From NCBI GenBank assembly GCA_016743995.1, contig JADGFG010000018.1, positions 1 to 37,364 of the forward strand: a stretch of DNA of 37,364 bases. The letters are read 5' to 3'. This stretch comes from Kangiellaceae bacterium. Lineage in GTDB: Bacteria; Pseudomonadota; Gammaproteobacteria; Enterobacterales; Kangiellaceae. Positions 27,626 to 34,941 of this stretch are shown one piece after another; the first letter of the stretch is position 1, and every line of letters begins with the position of its first letter. The notes under the pieces were generated by a model, which was not told the origin of the DNA, did no database searches, and saw only the letters and a program-made list of their open reading frames with translations. A program made the translations under genes and the position numbers.

Positions 27626-27674
27626 AATCAATCCATATCAATCCATATCAATCCATATCAATCCATATCAATCC
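27626..27674. repeat. Tandem 10-bp repeat, about 4.9 copies
   Basis: The unit ATCAATCCAT is repeated without mismatch from 27626 to 27674, only 15 bases upstream of the surface-protein start codon. The minus-strand reading is GATTGATATG repeated. The period equals one helical turn. It could be a phased protein-binding array or a slippage-prone tract that changes leader or promoter length. There are no unique spacers, so it is not a CRISPR. Confidence 0.9.
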
Positions 27675-27713
27675 TACCACAGTATCATATCCCACAGCCT
27701 TCACTAAGAATAG

Positions 27714-27727
27714 TTTAAACTTTAAAC
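27714..27727. repeat. TTTAAAC direct duplication in the divergent promoter region
   Basis: Two adjacent TTTAAAC heptamers (27714-27720, 27721-27727), with GTTTAAC nearby, lie in the 215-base divergent region 27611-27825. A TATATT (about 27775-27780) could be the -10 of the mbnP-like gene, but no good -35 is seen. The role is unproven. Confidence 0.3.
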
Positions 27728-27825
27728 AATTTGCCTGTTTAACGCTTTTGCGCTACAAAATCTGGCCTAAACAGTATATATTCCCCGCCTGCCTTGAGAA
27801 ATAATACTGATTTTAATCGTTACTT

Positions 27826-28683
27826 ATGAAAATTTGTCTGCTTCCTCCCATTTCAGTCCAGCTGGTTGAATTGCTCCGTAAAAGCAGGCAATTTACCTTT
27901 TCTTTACTACTACTATTATTGACTAGCAGCTGTCAGCAATCATTAAACTCTCATCAAATTCAATTTGTCATTGATGATGAAATAAAACAGCTAGTCTGCA
28001 AGCCTCAACTAACGATTAATAAAGAGCGCTGGCAAATATCGCAATTACAATTTTATATCCATGACATCTACCTTAAGAATACCGCTGGCGACTGGGTTGC
28101 TACGCAGCCGACAACAAACACCACGCCTCCAGCCAATGAAGCCTCGCAGAATAAAAAGAATAAAACAAATACACAAATTTCTTTGTCAGGCGGCTATTGC
28201 AATCAAAAACAAAACTGGAAATTAACAGTTTTATCGCCACTAGCTGAAAATGAAATTAACGGACTTAAATTTACACTGGGAGTACCCGCTTCACTGAACC
28301 ATCTGAATCCCTTAACTCAGCCAGCACCGCTGAATCAGCCAGATATGTTCTGGTCATGGCAGCTGGGGCACAAGTTTTTACGTCTTGAAATGAAAAGTGA
28401 GAGTAATAAGTGGCTTTATCACCTGGGCTCTACCGGCTGCTCTTCACCCAGTCCGGTTCGTGCGCCGAAAGACTTATGTAAAAATCCAAACCTTGGTCAG
28501 GTTGAATTAAATAACTACAAAGCCGATACCGCTATCAATATTGACATCTTATCCCTGGTTAAGGATATCCCTTTAAATAAAGACAATAGCTGTCAGTCAT
28601 CTCCAGCCAGACAATCTTGTAAAAACTTGCTACCACGAACTGTCGCAGGAAAACAGCAGGTATTATTTAAGGTTGCGCAGTGA
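27826..28683 (+). CDS. MbnP-like protein (metallo-mystery pair four-Cys protein, TIGR04052)
   Basis: A 285-residue predicted lipoprotein or exported protein (hydrophobic L27-L32 then TSSC36). Family hallmarks are ISQLQFYIHDIYL, GLKFTLGVPASLNHLNPLTQPAPLN, MFWSWQLGHKFLRLE with W176 and W178, and WLYHLGSTGCSSP, with further Cys in GGYC, DLCKNP, SCQ and QSC. In methanotrophs MbnP is a periplasmic copper-binding protein whose tryptophan is oxidised to kynurenine by the di-heme enzyme MbnH. The partner gene follows here with a 4-base overlap, so the pair is probably functional. An insert rich in Thr, Asn and Lys (about residues 90-118) is unusual. The ATG has no clear Shine-Dalgarno sequence. A TTG at residue 16 is a possible alternative start. 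Confidence 0.88.
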   Translation: MKICLLPPISVQLVELLRKSRQFTFSLLLLLLTSSCQQSLNSHQIQFVIDDEIKQLVCKPQLTINKERWQISQLQFYIHDIYLKNTAGDWVATQPTTNTTPPANEASQNKKNKTNTQISLSGGYCNQKQNWKLTVLSPLAENEINGLKFTLGVPASLNHLNPLTQPAPLNQPDMFWSWQLGHKFLRLEMKSESNKWLYHLGSTGCSSPSPVRAPKDLCKNPNLGQVELNNYKADTAINIDILSLVKDIPLNKDNSCQSSPARQSCKNLLPRTVAGKQQVLFKVAQ

Positions 28684-29870
28684 AGCTTTCAATTGACTCA
28701 TTCTCAACAGGCTCATTTCCAAAGCGCTTATTGATGATACTCAGCTTTATTGCTTTATTAAGTGCCTGTAATGAGACACAACAAGCAACAACTTATGACT
28801 GGCAGTTAAGAGAAAATTTTCCAATACCGCAGGTGCCCGAAAATAATCCCATGACCCAGGCAAAAGTCACCCTGGGACGGGCACTCTTTTATGATAAAAA
28901 TCTTTCAGCAAACCAGACACAATCCTGTGCCAGTTGTCACTTTCAGATAAACGCATTTGCCGAACCAGAAGTTACATCAACAGGGTCAACAGGAGAAAGG
29001 CATCGAAGAAATGCACCTGCACTGGTTAACATCGCCTACAACAAAACGCTCACCTGGGCACACGATGGTTTAACAACCATTGAAAAACAATTACTGCTTC
29101 CCATGTTTGGTGAATCACCAGTCGAACTAGGCATTACAGGCCATGAAAAAAAAGTTTTAGACCGATTTAACACTCCCTATTACCAGGAGCTATTTCACAA
29201 AGCCTTTCCCGAACAAAGCATTGATTTTAACTTGATAGTCAAATCCCTCGCCAGTTTTGTCAGAAGTCTGGTCTCACTTAATTCACCGTTTGATCGTTAT
29301 GCCTACGACCAGGATGATCATGCAATCAGCGAGTCGGCAATCAGGGGGATGACACTTTTCTTTTCTGAAAAATTTGAGTGCCACCATTGCCACGGAGGAT
29401 TCAATTTTACACAATCCACCTCACATGAAAAACAACTTATAGACCGTAGACCTTTTCACAATACCGGACTTTATAATATTCAGGCTGAAGGTGGTTACCC
29501 ACAGAGCGATCCGGGATTATCAGAAATAACACTTAACCCAGAAGATAACGGACGCTTTAGAGCGCCCACACTCAGAAACATTGCCGTTACCGCACCTTAC
29601 ATGCATGACGGCAGCATCGCAACACTGGAAGCGGTTATTGAGTTTTATGCGGCAGGTGGGCGCCATATTACCACCGGAAAACTATCTGGTGATGGTAGAA
29701 ATAATCCACTTAAAAATCCATTAATAAAAGGGTTTGATTTAACCAAAATAGAAAAGCAGGACTTAATCAGTTTTTTAGAAACATTAACTGACGAGAATTT
29801 TTTAATTGATGAGAGCCATTCAGCGCCTTCAGTCAATGATCAGTCAATGATCAATAACAGCATTCATTAA
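28680..29870 (+). CDS. MbnH-like di-heme enzyme (cytochrome c peroxidase superfamily, TIGR04039)
   Basis: A 396-residue exported protein starting at GTG (28680-28682), which overlaps the mbnP-like stop as GTGA with AAGG seven bases upstream. The signal ends in LLSAC30, a lipobox. Two heme c sites are present: C83-A-S-C-H87 and C234-H-H-C-H238. Typical MbnH/MauG-like sequence follows: GRALFYDKNLS, RRNAPALVNIAYNKTLTWAHDG, FGESPVELGITGHE, FRAPTLRNIAVTAPYMHDGS. MbnH uses a bis-Fe(IV) state to convert a Trp of MbnP to kynurenine, tuning copper binding. Maturation needs the cytochrome c assembly system, which fits the CcmI-like gene downstream. Ordinary cytochrome c peroxidase is the alternative but is disfavoured by the partner gene. 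Confidence 0.9.
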   Translation: MKLSIDSFSTGSFPKRLLMILSFIALLSACNETQQATTYDWQLRENFPIPQVPENNPMTQAKVTLGRALFYDKNLSANQTQSCASCHFQINAFAEPEVTSTGSTGERHRRNAPALVNIAYNKTLTWAHDGLTTIEKQLLLPMFGESPVELGITGHEKKVLDRFNTPYYQELFHKAFPEQSIDFNLIVKSLASFVRSLVSLNSPFDRYAYDQDDHAISESAIRGMTLFFSEKFECHHCHGGFNFTQSTSHEKQLIDRRPFHNTGLYNIQAEGGYPQSDPGLSEITLNPEDNGRFRAPTLRNIAVTAPYMHDGSIATLEAVIEFYAAGGRHITTGKLSGDGRNNPLKNPLIKGFDLTKIEKQDLISFLETLTDENFLIDESHSAPSVNDQSMINNSIH

Positions 29871-29871
29871 T

Positions 29872-29891
29872 ACACTGATTTAAATCAGTGT
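29872..29891. repeat. 20-bp perfect palindrome, FNR-box-like
   Basis: ACACTGATTTAAATCAGTGT lies two bases after the mbnH-like stop. Its core TGAT-N4-ATCA matches the FNR/ANR consensus TTGAT-N4-ATCAA except for the outermost bases. No T tract follows, so it is a poor terminator. It lies about 58 bases upstream of the CcmI-like gene. A related CTGATTTTAATCG occurs just before the mbnP-like start (about 27807-27819). Confidence 0.4.
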
Positions 29892-29948
29892 TATTAAGAA
29901 TAATTCTCATTACAATAAGTCACTTACTTTTCAAAAGACGATGACAAG

Positions 29949-30398
29949 ATGAAATATTTTATATTACCTTTATTATTCATTTTATCAAACGCAGCTTACT
30001 CCGTTGATAATAGTCATGGCAAAGCTAATCAGAGACAAATAAAAGTCGATGTGACCATTGAGCGAAATTTTTTACCCAGCGATCCAGAGAACTGGACCTT
30101 ATACGTTTATGCAGCCCGACCAGGTACTTGACTCCCCTTATCAAACTACAAAGGAAAACTCAGCCAGATTCCACTTCAGGTCAAACTGGACGAAACCATG
30201 TTTTTGCTGCCTGAACTCACACTCAAACAAACAGAAAAAGTGATTATCATCGCCAAAGCGACAAAAAGTAAAAACCCACATGATAAAAGTAATAGTGACA
30301 TTATTGGAACTTCAGAAGAGCTCTCTTTTAACCACACCAATCAGCTATCAACCAAAGTTAGCATTAATAAATTTGATCACTTTAAATCAGTAAAATGA
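29949..30398 (+). pseudogene. Secreted CcmI/CycH C-domain-like protein, interrupted by in-frame TGA
   Basis: One reading frame encodes a signal peptide (about residues 1-19, ending NAAYS) and a CcmI C-terminal-like domain, broken only by TGA at 30129-30131 (codon 61). Residues before it include QIKVDVTIER and WTLYVYAARPGT. After it come LPLSNYKGKLSQIPLQVKLD, ETMFLLPELTL, KVIIIAKATKS and GTSEELSF, ending at TGA 30396-30398. In CcmI the matching stretch is usually GPRMPLA, so the stop replaces an expected Arg. CGA to TGA is one transition. CcmI's periplasmic domain binds apocytochrome c during heme attachment. Here it stands alone without TPRs. It is probably a very recent pseudogene. Readthrough cannot be excluded. 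Confidence 0.7.
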
Positions 30399-30406
30399 AA
30401 ACTAGC

Positions 30407-31681
30407 TCACTGACATAATGAATATTCATCAATACCTCTGCTATGTGTATTGAATAAAACAGAATGAGTTCCTGACAACATTAATTCCAGCGCCGCTCCA
30501 TAACGTAAAGATTGCGGCCCTTTTTCCAGAAGTAAAATCAATTGCTGCTGATCCCGCATTTTACCCAGCAGATAACTTTGAGAAGGTTCAAATCTGGCAT
30601 TTTGAGATTGCCACCATGAACTGACTTTGCCGGCATCAGGCCATGGCAGGTCACAATCCTCTTCTTCTGCCTGAACATCGTTTCCAGTATTATCTGGCGC
30701 TTTGGCAACTAACTGATTGGTCGTTAATACTGCGCCGGTCATTGTTGAAAAAGCCTCTCCAGCAATCCGTGAGAAAGAAACATGACTCATCAGCTTTATT
30801 AACCAGGGAATATGACTGATTATGCCAGCAATACCACTAGCCATAATTGCCTGGCGTTGCAAAGCCTCATTTCTGCTCATAATATGAATCATATTTAATG
30901 CTTCATTAAGCGGTAAAGCTCGAATTGCTAATGATAATGCACGGTTTTGACAGGGGTGCCCGGTGCTTTGCATAATATCGCAAAGTAACTTCAGTGCCTT
31001 ACTCCGATCACCGATCAACACTAATGACCATGCGGCCCAGAATTGCTGTTCGCCTTTCAGGTGTGTCAGATATTCATAGAGTTGAGATCGATACCGTTTA
31101 AGCCCCAGTTCACCCACCGCACGTATCGCTCTGGTTTGTATAGCTGTTCCCCGTTTTGTTAATGCCATCGATAAATAATCACCAGGGTCAATGCGTCGTA
31201 ACGCACAAATAGCAATGCCAGCTTCAATATGTTGTTCCACCTGTGACTGAAGTAACTGCTGTACGAGTGGCATTACATTTTTTTGATGACACCAAACACA
31301 GGCAGACAAAAAACCTTGTTGTATTTGTGGTTCTTCCAGCATGAAATCCAGTAGTTCAGTTAAATGTTTATCCCAACTGACATCAGCAAGAGCAACAGTG
31401 GAAGCCACAAACATTTCTCCTGAACTTTTAAATTGTTTTAGTGCATTCCATGCCAGACGCCAACCTGCCTGTCCAGCCACACAAATCCCCTTAAGGTGAG
31501 CATCGATTTTCTGGTCCATTTCCAGAATACTCTTAAAATAGGCGGCTGGCGAGTGTACAAAAGAATTGCGTTGCTGCCAGAAAAAAGCAGCATCTTCAAT
31601 GTGGCGATATACAATATCGTGAACAATCGGTTTTTCAAGGTCAGGAAAAAGCATTGAGTCTAATCTAGCCTGGCCAGCCAT
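30407..31681 (-). CDS. TIGR02270-family HEAT-like protein of the T6SS island
   Basis: A 424-residue all-helical protein. Recognisable family features are the N-terminal DIVYRHIEDAAFFWQQRNSF and LDAHL-like segment (KIDAHLKGICVAGQAGW), several HEAT-like helical pairs through the middle, and the C-terminal EDCDLPWPDAGKVSSWWQSQ followed by SYLLGKMRD. TIGR02270 proteins accompany type VI secretion effector clusters. Their molecular role is not established, and an accessory or loading role is inference. It overlaps the DUF3396 gene by 22 bases if the first ATG is used. An ATG at 31652-31654 would remove the overlap, and neither start has a strong Shine-Dalgarno sequence. It converges with the CcmI-like gene, with only 8 bases between stops. 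Confidence 0.78.
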   Translation of the reverse strand: MAGQARLDSMLFPDLEKPIVHDIVYRHIEDAAFFWQQRNSFVHSPAAYFKSILEMDQKIDAHLKGICVAGQAGWRLAWNALKQFKSSGEMFVASTVALADVSWDKHLTELLDFMLEEPQIQQGFLSACVWCHQKNVMPLVQQLLQSQVEQHIEAGIAICALRRIDPGDYLSMALTKRGTAIQTRAIRAVGELGLKRYRSQLYEYLTHLKGEQQFWAAWSLVLIGDRSKALKLLCDIMQSTGHPCQNRALSLAIRALPLNEALNMIHIMSRNEALQRQAIMASGIAGIISHIPWLIKLMSHVSFSRIAGEAFSTMTGAVLTTNQLVAKAPDNTGNDVQAEEEDCDLPWPDAGKVSSWWQSQNARFEPSQSYLLGKMRDQQQLILLLEKGPQSLRYGAALELMLSGTHSVLFNTHSRGIDEYSLCQ

Positions 31682-32673
31682 TCATTAGAAGCTTCAGCAT
31701 TACTCTGTTGATTTCGATCCGGTGATTTAATTAAAAAATGACCTTCGGGAAAGCTCATACGAACAGGCTTAAGCTTACGAGCAAGCTGCTGATAATAACG
31801 TGGGATATGCTGTTGATTAACATCCCCCAGTTGCGGCATGATTCCAGCCTGAATGAGCACCCCACCATCATATTCATAAAAAGTAAACGCTTCTCCTAAA
31901 TCCCCCAACACAGCATCTCGCCCGCCCAACTCTTCAAAACATTGATCATCCAGCGCAGTGAGCCAGTTAACGCCTTTTATTTTTAGTTGCTCTCCCCCCA
32001 TCGTCATTTTGGAAGCGACTGTCCCGGGTTTATCCACTTCCAGTCCGGGAAAACGTCTGGCTAATGGATAAACCAGATGGTTAGTACGCTTTTTTTCAAC
32101 TTCATGCATACTTTGAATAGCGCCTATCCCCGCATAAGCATGAAAAGGTTTTAATATCTTACACCAGTCAACGATAAGCTTCTGGAAGGCCCCCTCTCCT
32201 TCTTTATTTTTTAGCCAGCCAAGCGGCAAAATTGCAGAAAAATAAGCCGGTTCATCTTTAACCGGAGAATCTTCCTGACTACTGGCAAAAATATCCAGGC
32301 CGTAAGAAGCGGCAACATAAGGATCTTTATCACCAAAAAAACAGGGTGCAAAATCTTTTGTTTCAATGTCATCCTTTTGCTGAATATATTCAACAAGGTT
32401 GACTCCTTGCTCAGGATAAAGCCTGGAGCTACCGCAACCATCAGGTTTGATATAAGATTTTAAATGTTCAGCCGCCAGTCGCTGATAATGATCACCACAT
32501 TGAGCAAGCGCCAGACGAACTTCAGGGCTATGCGGATCGCGCATATAAAAAGAACACATCAAACCGATGCGAACCGCAACAATTTTTTGAGGATCCTCCT
32601 CATTGATAATTTGTAGCTTATCAAGGTCTTCAAGGCTAAAGTCATTGGGTATTGATTGCCATTTATCTTTCAT
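31660..32673 (-). CDS. DUF3396 family, predicted T6SS immunity protein
   Basis: A 337-residue cytoplasmic protein of the DUF3396 ('type VI immunity') family, recognised from IVAVRIGLMCSFYMRDPHSPEVRLAL at the N terminus, the central FHAYAGIGAIQS, RRFPGLEVD and VNWLTALDDQCFEELGG, and a C-terminal GVLIQAG segment. Members (for example TsiV proteins) neutralise DUF4150 or VRR-NUC effectors encoded just upstream, and that is the arrangement here: it starts 39 bases after the effector stop. No signal peptide is present, fitting protection against a cytoplasmic nuclease. The ATG at 32671-32673 has GAG in an A-rich leader. Confidence 0.8.
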   Translation of the reverse strand: MKDKWQSIPNDFSLEDLDKLQIINEEDPQKIVAVRIGLMCSFYMRDPHSPEVRLALAQCGDHYQRLAAEHLKSYIKPDGCGSSRLYPEQGVNLVEYIQQKDDIETKDFAPCFFGDKDPYVAASYGLDIFASSQEDSPVKDEPAYFSAILPLGWLKNKEGEGAFQKLIVDWCKILKPFHAYAGIGAIQSMHEVEKKRTNHLVYPLARRFPGLEVDKPGTVASKMTMGGEQLKIKGVNWLTALDDQCFEELGGRDAVLGDLGEAFTFYEYDGGVLIQAGIMPQLGDVNQQHIPRYYQQLARKLKPVRMSFPEGHFLIKSPDRNQQSNAEASNEWLARLD

Positions 32674-32712
32674 TTTTTTCTCAGTCTATTTTTAAATCTA
32701 TTTATAATATTG

Positions 32713-33798
32713 TTAATTCACAAAAGCCGATGTCCAGGTGGCAGCTGCGAGCGAGCCGAGCGCCACTTCTCCCGCCGGTCCGTCAAAAGGACATATCGCA
32801 GCAGCCACGGTCGCTACGCCTAATAATACGGCACCGCCCACCAGCCACCAGTTGACTTCAGGCTCAGGCTCCCATTCAGGTTCAACCACAGGCAGAGGAT
32901 CTGGAACGGGCTCTGGCACAGGCTCCTTTTCCCCATCATCGTCTTCACAAATACAGCTTTTTCCTTCTTCCAGCACAACCAGTTTTTCTTCACCAAATAT
33001 TCTTTCATAAGCTTTTATCTGTTTCCTGGCTGCATCCGTATCAGAAGGATCTCCATCAAATTTCATTTCCACCACCGTACGAATATTCCCCAGCATAGGA
33101 GGGCTCCCATCGGTAATAACGACATCCGGACGACGATGTCCTCTTATAAACCAATTTTTAGTGGCCCGCCAGGGTTCATTTAAACTCATATAAGGGTTAC
33201 CTGTGGCAGGATTAAATGGAACTTCCGCTTTCATGGTAGAGCGCCCACCAGACGCCGCGTCAAGCAGCATTAATTTTGCGGCAATACGATCTTGCTTTCG
33301 ACCAGCCTGATCTTTTTCTTCACACATCATATTGCATAAAATTTCCAGTTCCAACGCACTTTCAGGGTGCTCCAGCAAAATCGATTCCTGCACAATGCCA
33401 GCAAGGCACGCAGTATTCCCCTTATTCATTAATAATTTATCAGATAAACGGCAAGCATTTTTTCCTTCCATCATCACATCAAAAGAATAGGAAAGCCAGG
33501 TTGCCTCTTTTAATTGAGTACCAGATTTAACGCCACCAGCAGTGCCAGGTTCATCGCCGGTGCAACGACTTAACTGCGATCCTTTAACGGCGGCTGAATT
33601 ACCGCCATCAACTAATACCGTTTGAGTACCGTCTTTCAGGTCAGCAGCAAAAGAAATAATAACCGGATACGGAATAGGAATGGGTCCGCCAGGAGAAGGA
33701 GTTTTACACACATCAGGTAAGGTGCTTTTCACAATGCCACCACTCCCCTGATGCACCAGGGAAAGGTTGGTTCCATTAACTTTAACCGTCACTGCCAT
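32713..33798 (-). CDS. T6SS effector: DUF4150 PAAR-like domain fused to VRR-NUC nuclease
   Basis: A 361-residue protein. Residues 1-135 are a DUF4150 PAAR-like domain (TPSPGGPIPIPYPVI, VLVDGGNSAAVKGSQLSRC, GDEPGTAGGVKSGT), which would cap a VgrG spike. Residues about 200-285 form a VRR-NUC nuclease: D225 (RRPDVVITD), E244 and K246 (VVEMKFDGD) and Q260 give the PD-(D/E)xK pattern. Residues about 288-314 are Pro/Glu-rich. A hydrophobic segment (about 316-336) and a further apolar tail end the protein. Salmonella TseV effectors use VRR-NUC to damage DNA with DUF3396 immunity, so the same function is inferred. A perfect AAGGAG lies six bases before the ATG. Context: DUF2169 and thiolase-like genes upstream, immunity gene downstream. 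Confidence 0.83.
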   Translation of the reverse strand: MAVTVKVNGTNLSLVHQGSGGIVKSTLPDVCKTPSPGGPIPIPYPVIISFAADLKDGTQTVLVDGGNSAAVKGSQLSRCTGDEPGTAGGVKSGTQLKEATWLSYSFDVMMEGKNACRLSDKLLMNKGNTACLAGIVQESILLEHPESALELEILCNMMCEEKDQAGRKQDRIAAKLMLLDAASGGRSTMKAEVPFNPATGNPYMSLNEPWRATKNWFIRGHRRPDVVITDGSPPMLGNIRTVVEMKFDGDPSDTDAARKQIKAYERIFGEEKLVVLEEGKSCICEDDDGEKEPVPEPVPDPLPVVEPEWEPEPEVNWWLVGGAVLLGVATVAAAICPFDGPAGEVALGSLAAATWTSAFVN

Positions 33799-33813
33799 AA
33801 AAAACTCCTTACA

Positions 33814-34857
33814 TTATTGACTGTTTATCGGCGGTTGAAATAAGGCTGCGCCACGTCCATCACGCATTGAACTGGCCCACAACAGAATAGGCCCACTTTG
33901 TTCTTTTTTAACGACCGGTGATTCGGTTGCTAACACCATACTCAATAGACCTGTTGCAGCCCCCACATCTCCCCAACAATCAGCCGGTGCCGTAAAATGT
34001 TCGGGAGAATGAAAGTACTGACTCAACCGGGTTAAAGTAAAACCATATTCATCACTTCGATGGGGCTCACCATTTAAATCACCTATCGCATGGCGAATTT
34101 TTGCTTTACCATGAGAAAAGTGTATTACCTCTCTCATCACCTTCGTTAACCCCTGACCAGTGCAAACGCCACTACGATGATAAATGGGCTCCAATGTGTG
34201 ACTAAATCCGGTAAGAGCTCCCAGGCTATCAAGCTGATATTTTTTTTGTGTTTGCTCAGAGCAGAACACAAGACAGGCAGCCGCCTCACCGGGAACAAAG
34301 CCATAAGGATTATCAGTCGTGTGTACCTGTTGATTAAGATCCAGAATATTTAATGTCATACTATCAATGTAACTATCAACGCCAGCTAACAGGCAAAACT
34401 CATGACCCGGTTCCTGCAGATAATTATAAACTTGCTCAAGTGCTTTATAAGCTGCTGAGTGCCCTTCACAATAAACATCTTGCGAAGTTAATTTTAGCCC
34501 GGGACAATCCTTCATCAGCTGCTGAACAATCTGACGTACCTGTTGAAAATTAAAGGTTGAGCATTCTTCTGGCAGACACAACACGCATGGCATAGAGTCG
34601 GGTAAATTGTTTTTACCAGAAAAACAGTCACATAAAGCATAGCCAAGCAAATCACTAAAACGTGGCGTTCCCTGCTTTTTTGGATCGATATAAGGTGCCA
34701 TCGCGACAACATACGGCTCCCCCTGAACATCCAGTAGATATGGGTGTCTGGTAAAATTTGCGATGCGCGCTTGCACCGCCGCAAGCGTAGCTGTTGTGTA
34801 ACCGCCAATAGCTGTCGCCATACCAGTGGTAATAATATGCAGTGGTGTTCTATTCAT
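33814..34857 (-). CDS. Thiolase-fold (ketoacyl-synthase-like) protein of the T6SS island
   Basis: A 347-residue protein with the thiolase/KAS fold pattern: IITTGMATAIGG at the start, DVYCEGHSAAYKAL (about 127-140), LAGVDSYID, NPYGFVPGEAAACLVF, GDLNGEPHRSDEYG (about 259-272) and CWGDVGAATGLLSM (about 294-307). Such proteins occur between DUF2169 and DUF4150 genes in T6SS loci, for example the vgrG1b region of P. aeruginosa (recalled as PA0097-PA0099). By motif alignment the usual Cys-His-His triad appears replaced (H133, N262, D297), so an enzymatic role in fatty acid synthesis is doubtful. Its role in effector loading is unknown. It lies 15 bases before the effector gene. Confidence 0.72.
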   Translation of the reverse strand: MNRTPLHIITTGMATAIGGYTTATLAAVQARIANFTRHPYLLDVQGEPYVVAMAPYIDPKKQGTPRFSDLLGYALCDCFSGKNNLPDSMPCVLCLPEECSTFNFQQVRQIVQQLMKDCPGLKLTSQDVYCEGHSAAYKALEQVYNYLQEPGHEFCLLAGVDSYIDSMTLNILDLNQQVHTTDNPYGFVPGEAAACLVFCSEQTQKKYQLDSLGALTGFSHTLEPIYHRSGVCTGQGLTKVMREVIHFSHGKAKIRHAIGDLNGEPHRSDEYGFTLTRLSQYFHSPEHFTAPADCWGDVGAATGLLSMVLATESPVVKKEQSGPILLWASSMRDGRGAALFQPPINSQ

Positions 34858-34941
34858 AGATATCCGTATTATTTTGTTAAAAGCCTTTATTAAATTTATT
34901 CTTGATTATTGAGCCTTGATTCTTATTAGTCATTGTCCAGC

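Noticed and set aside
27626-27674. Short CRISPR-like array
   Set aside because: The 10-bp units are directly contiguous with no spacers, and no cas genes are present.
29896-29917. Fur box (AATAATTCTCATT-like) before the CcmI-like gene
   Set aside because: It resembles Fur-regulated promoters superficially, but alignment to the 19-bp consensus gives too few matches on the 3' half.
30129-30131. Selenocysteine codon in the CcmI-like gene
   Set aside because: No stem-loop resembling a bacterial SECIS was seen just downstream, and homologues suggest Arg rather than Cys at this position. A nonsense mutation is simpler.
32738-33010. Plus-strand Ser/Gly/Thr-rich frame opposite the effector C terminus
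   Set aside because: It is the antisense reading of the Pro/Glu-rich linker. The low-complexity composition is explained by that.
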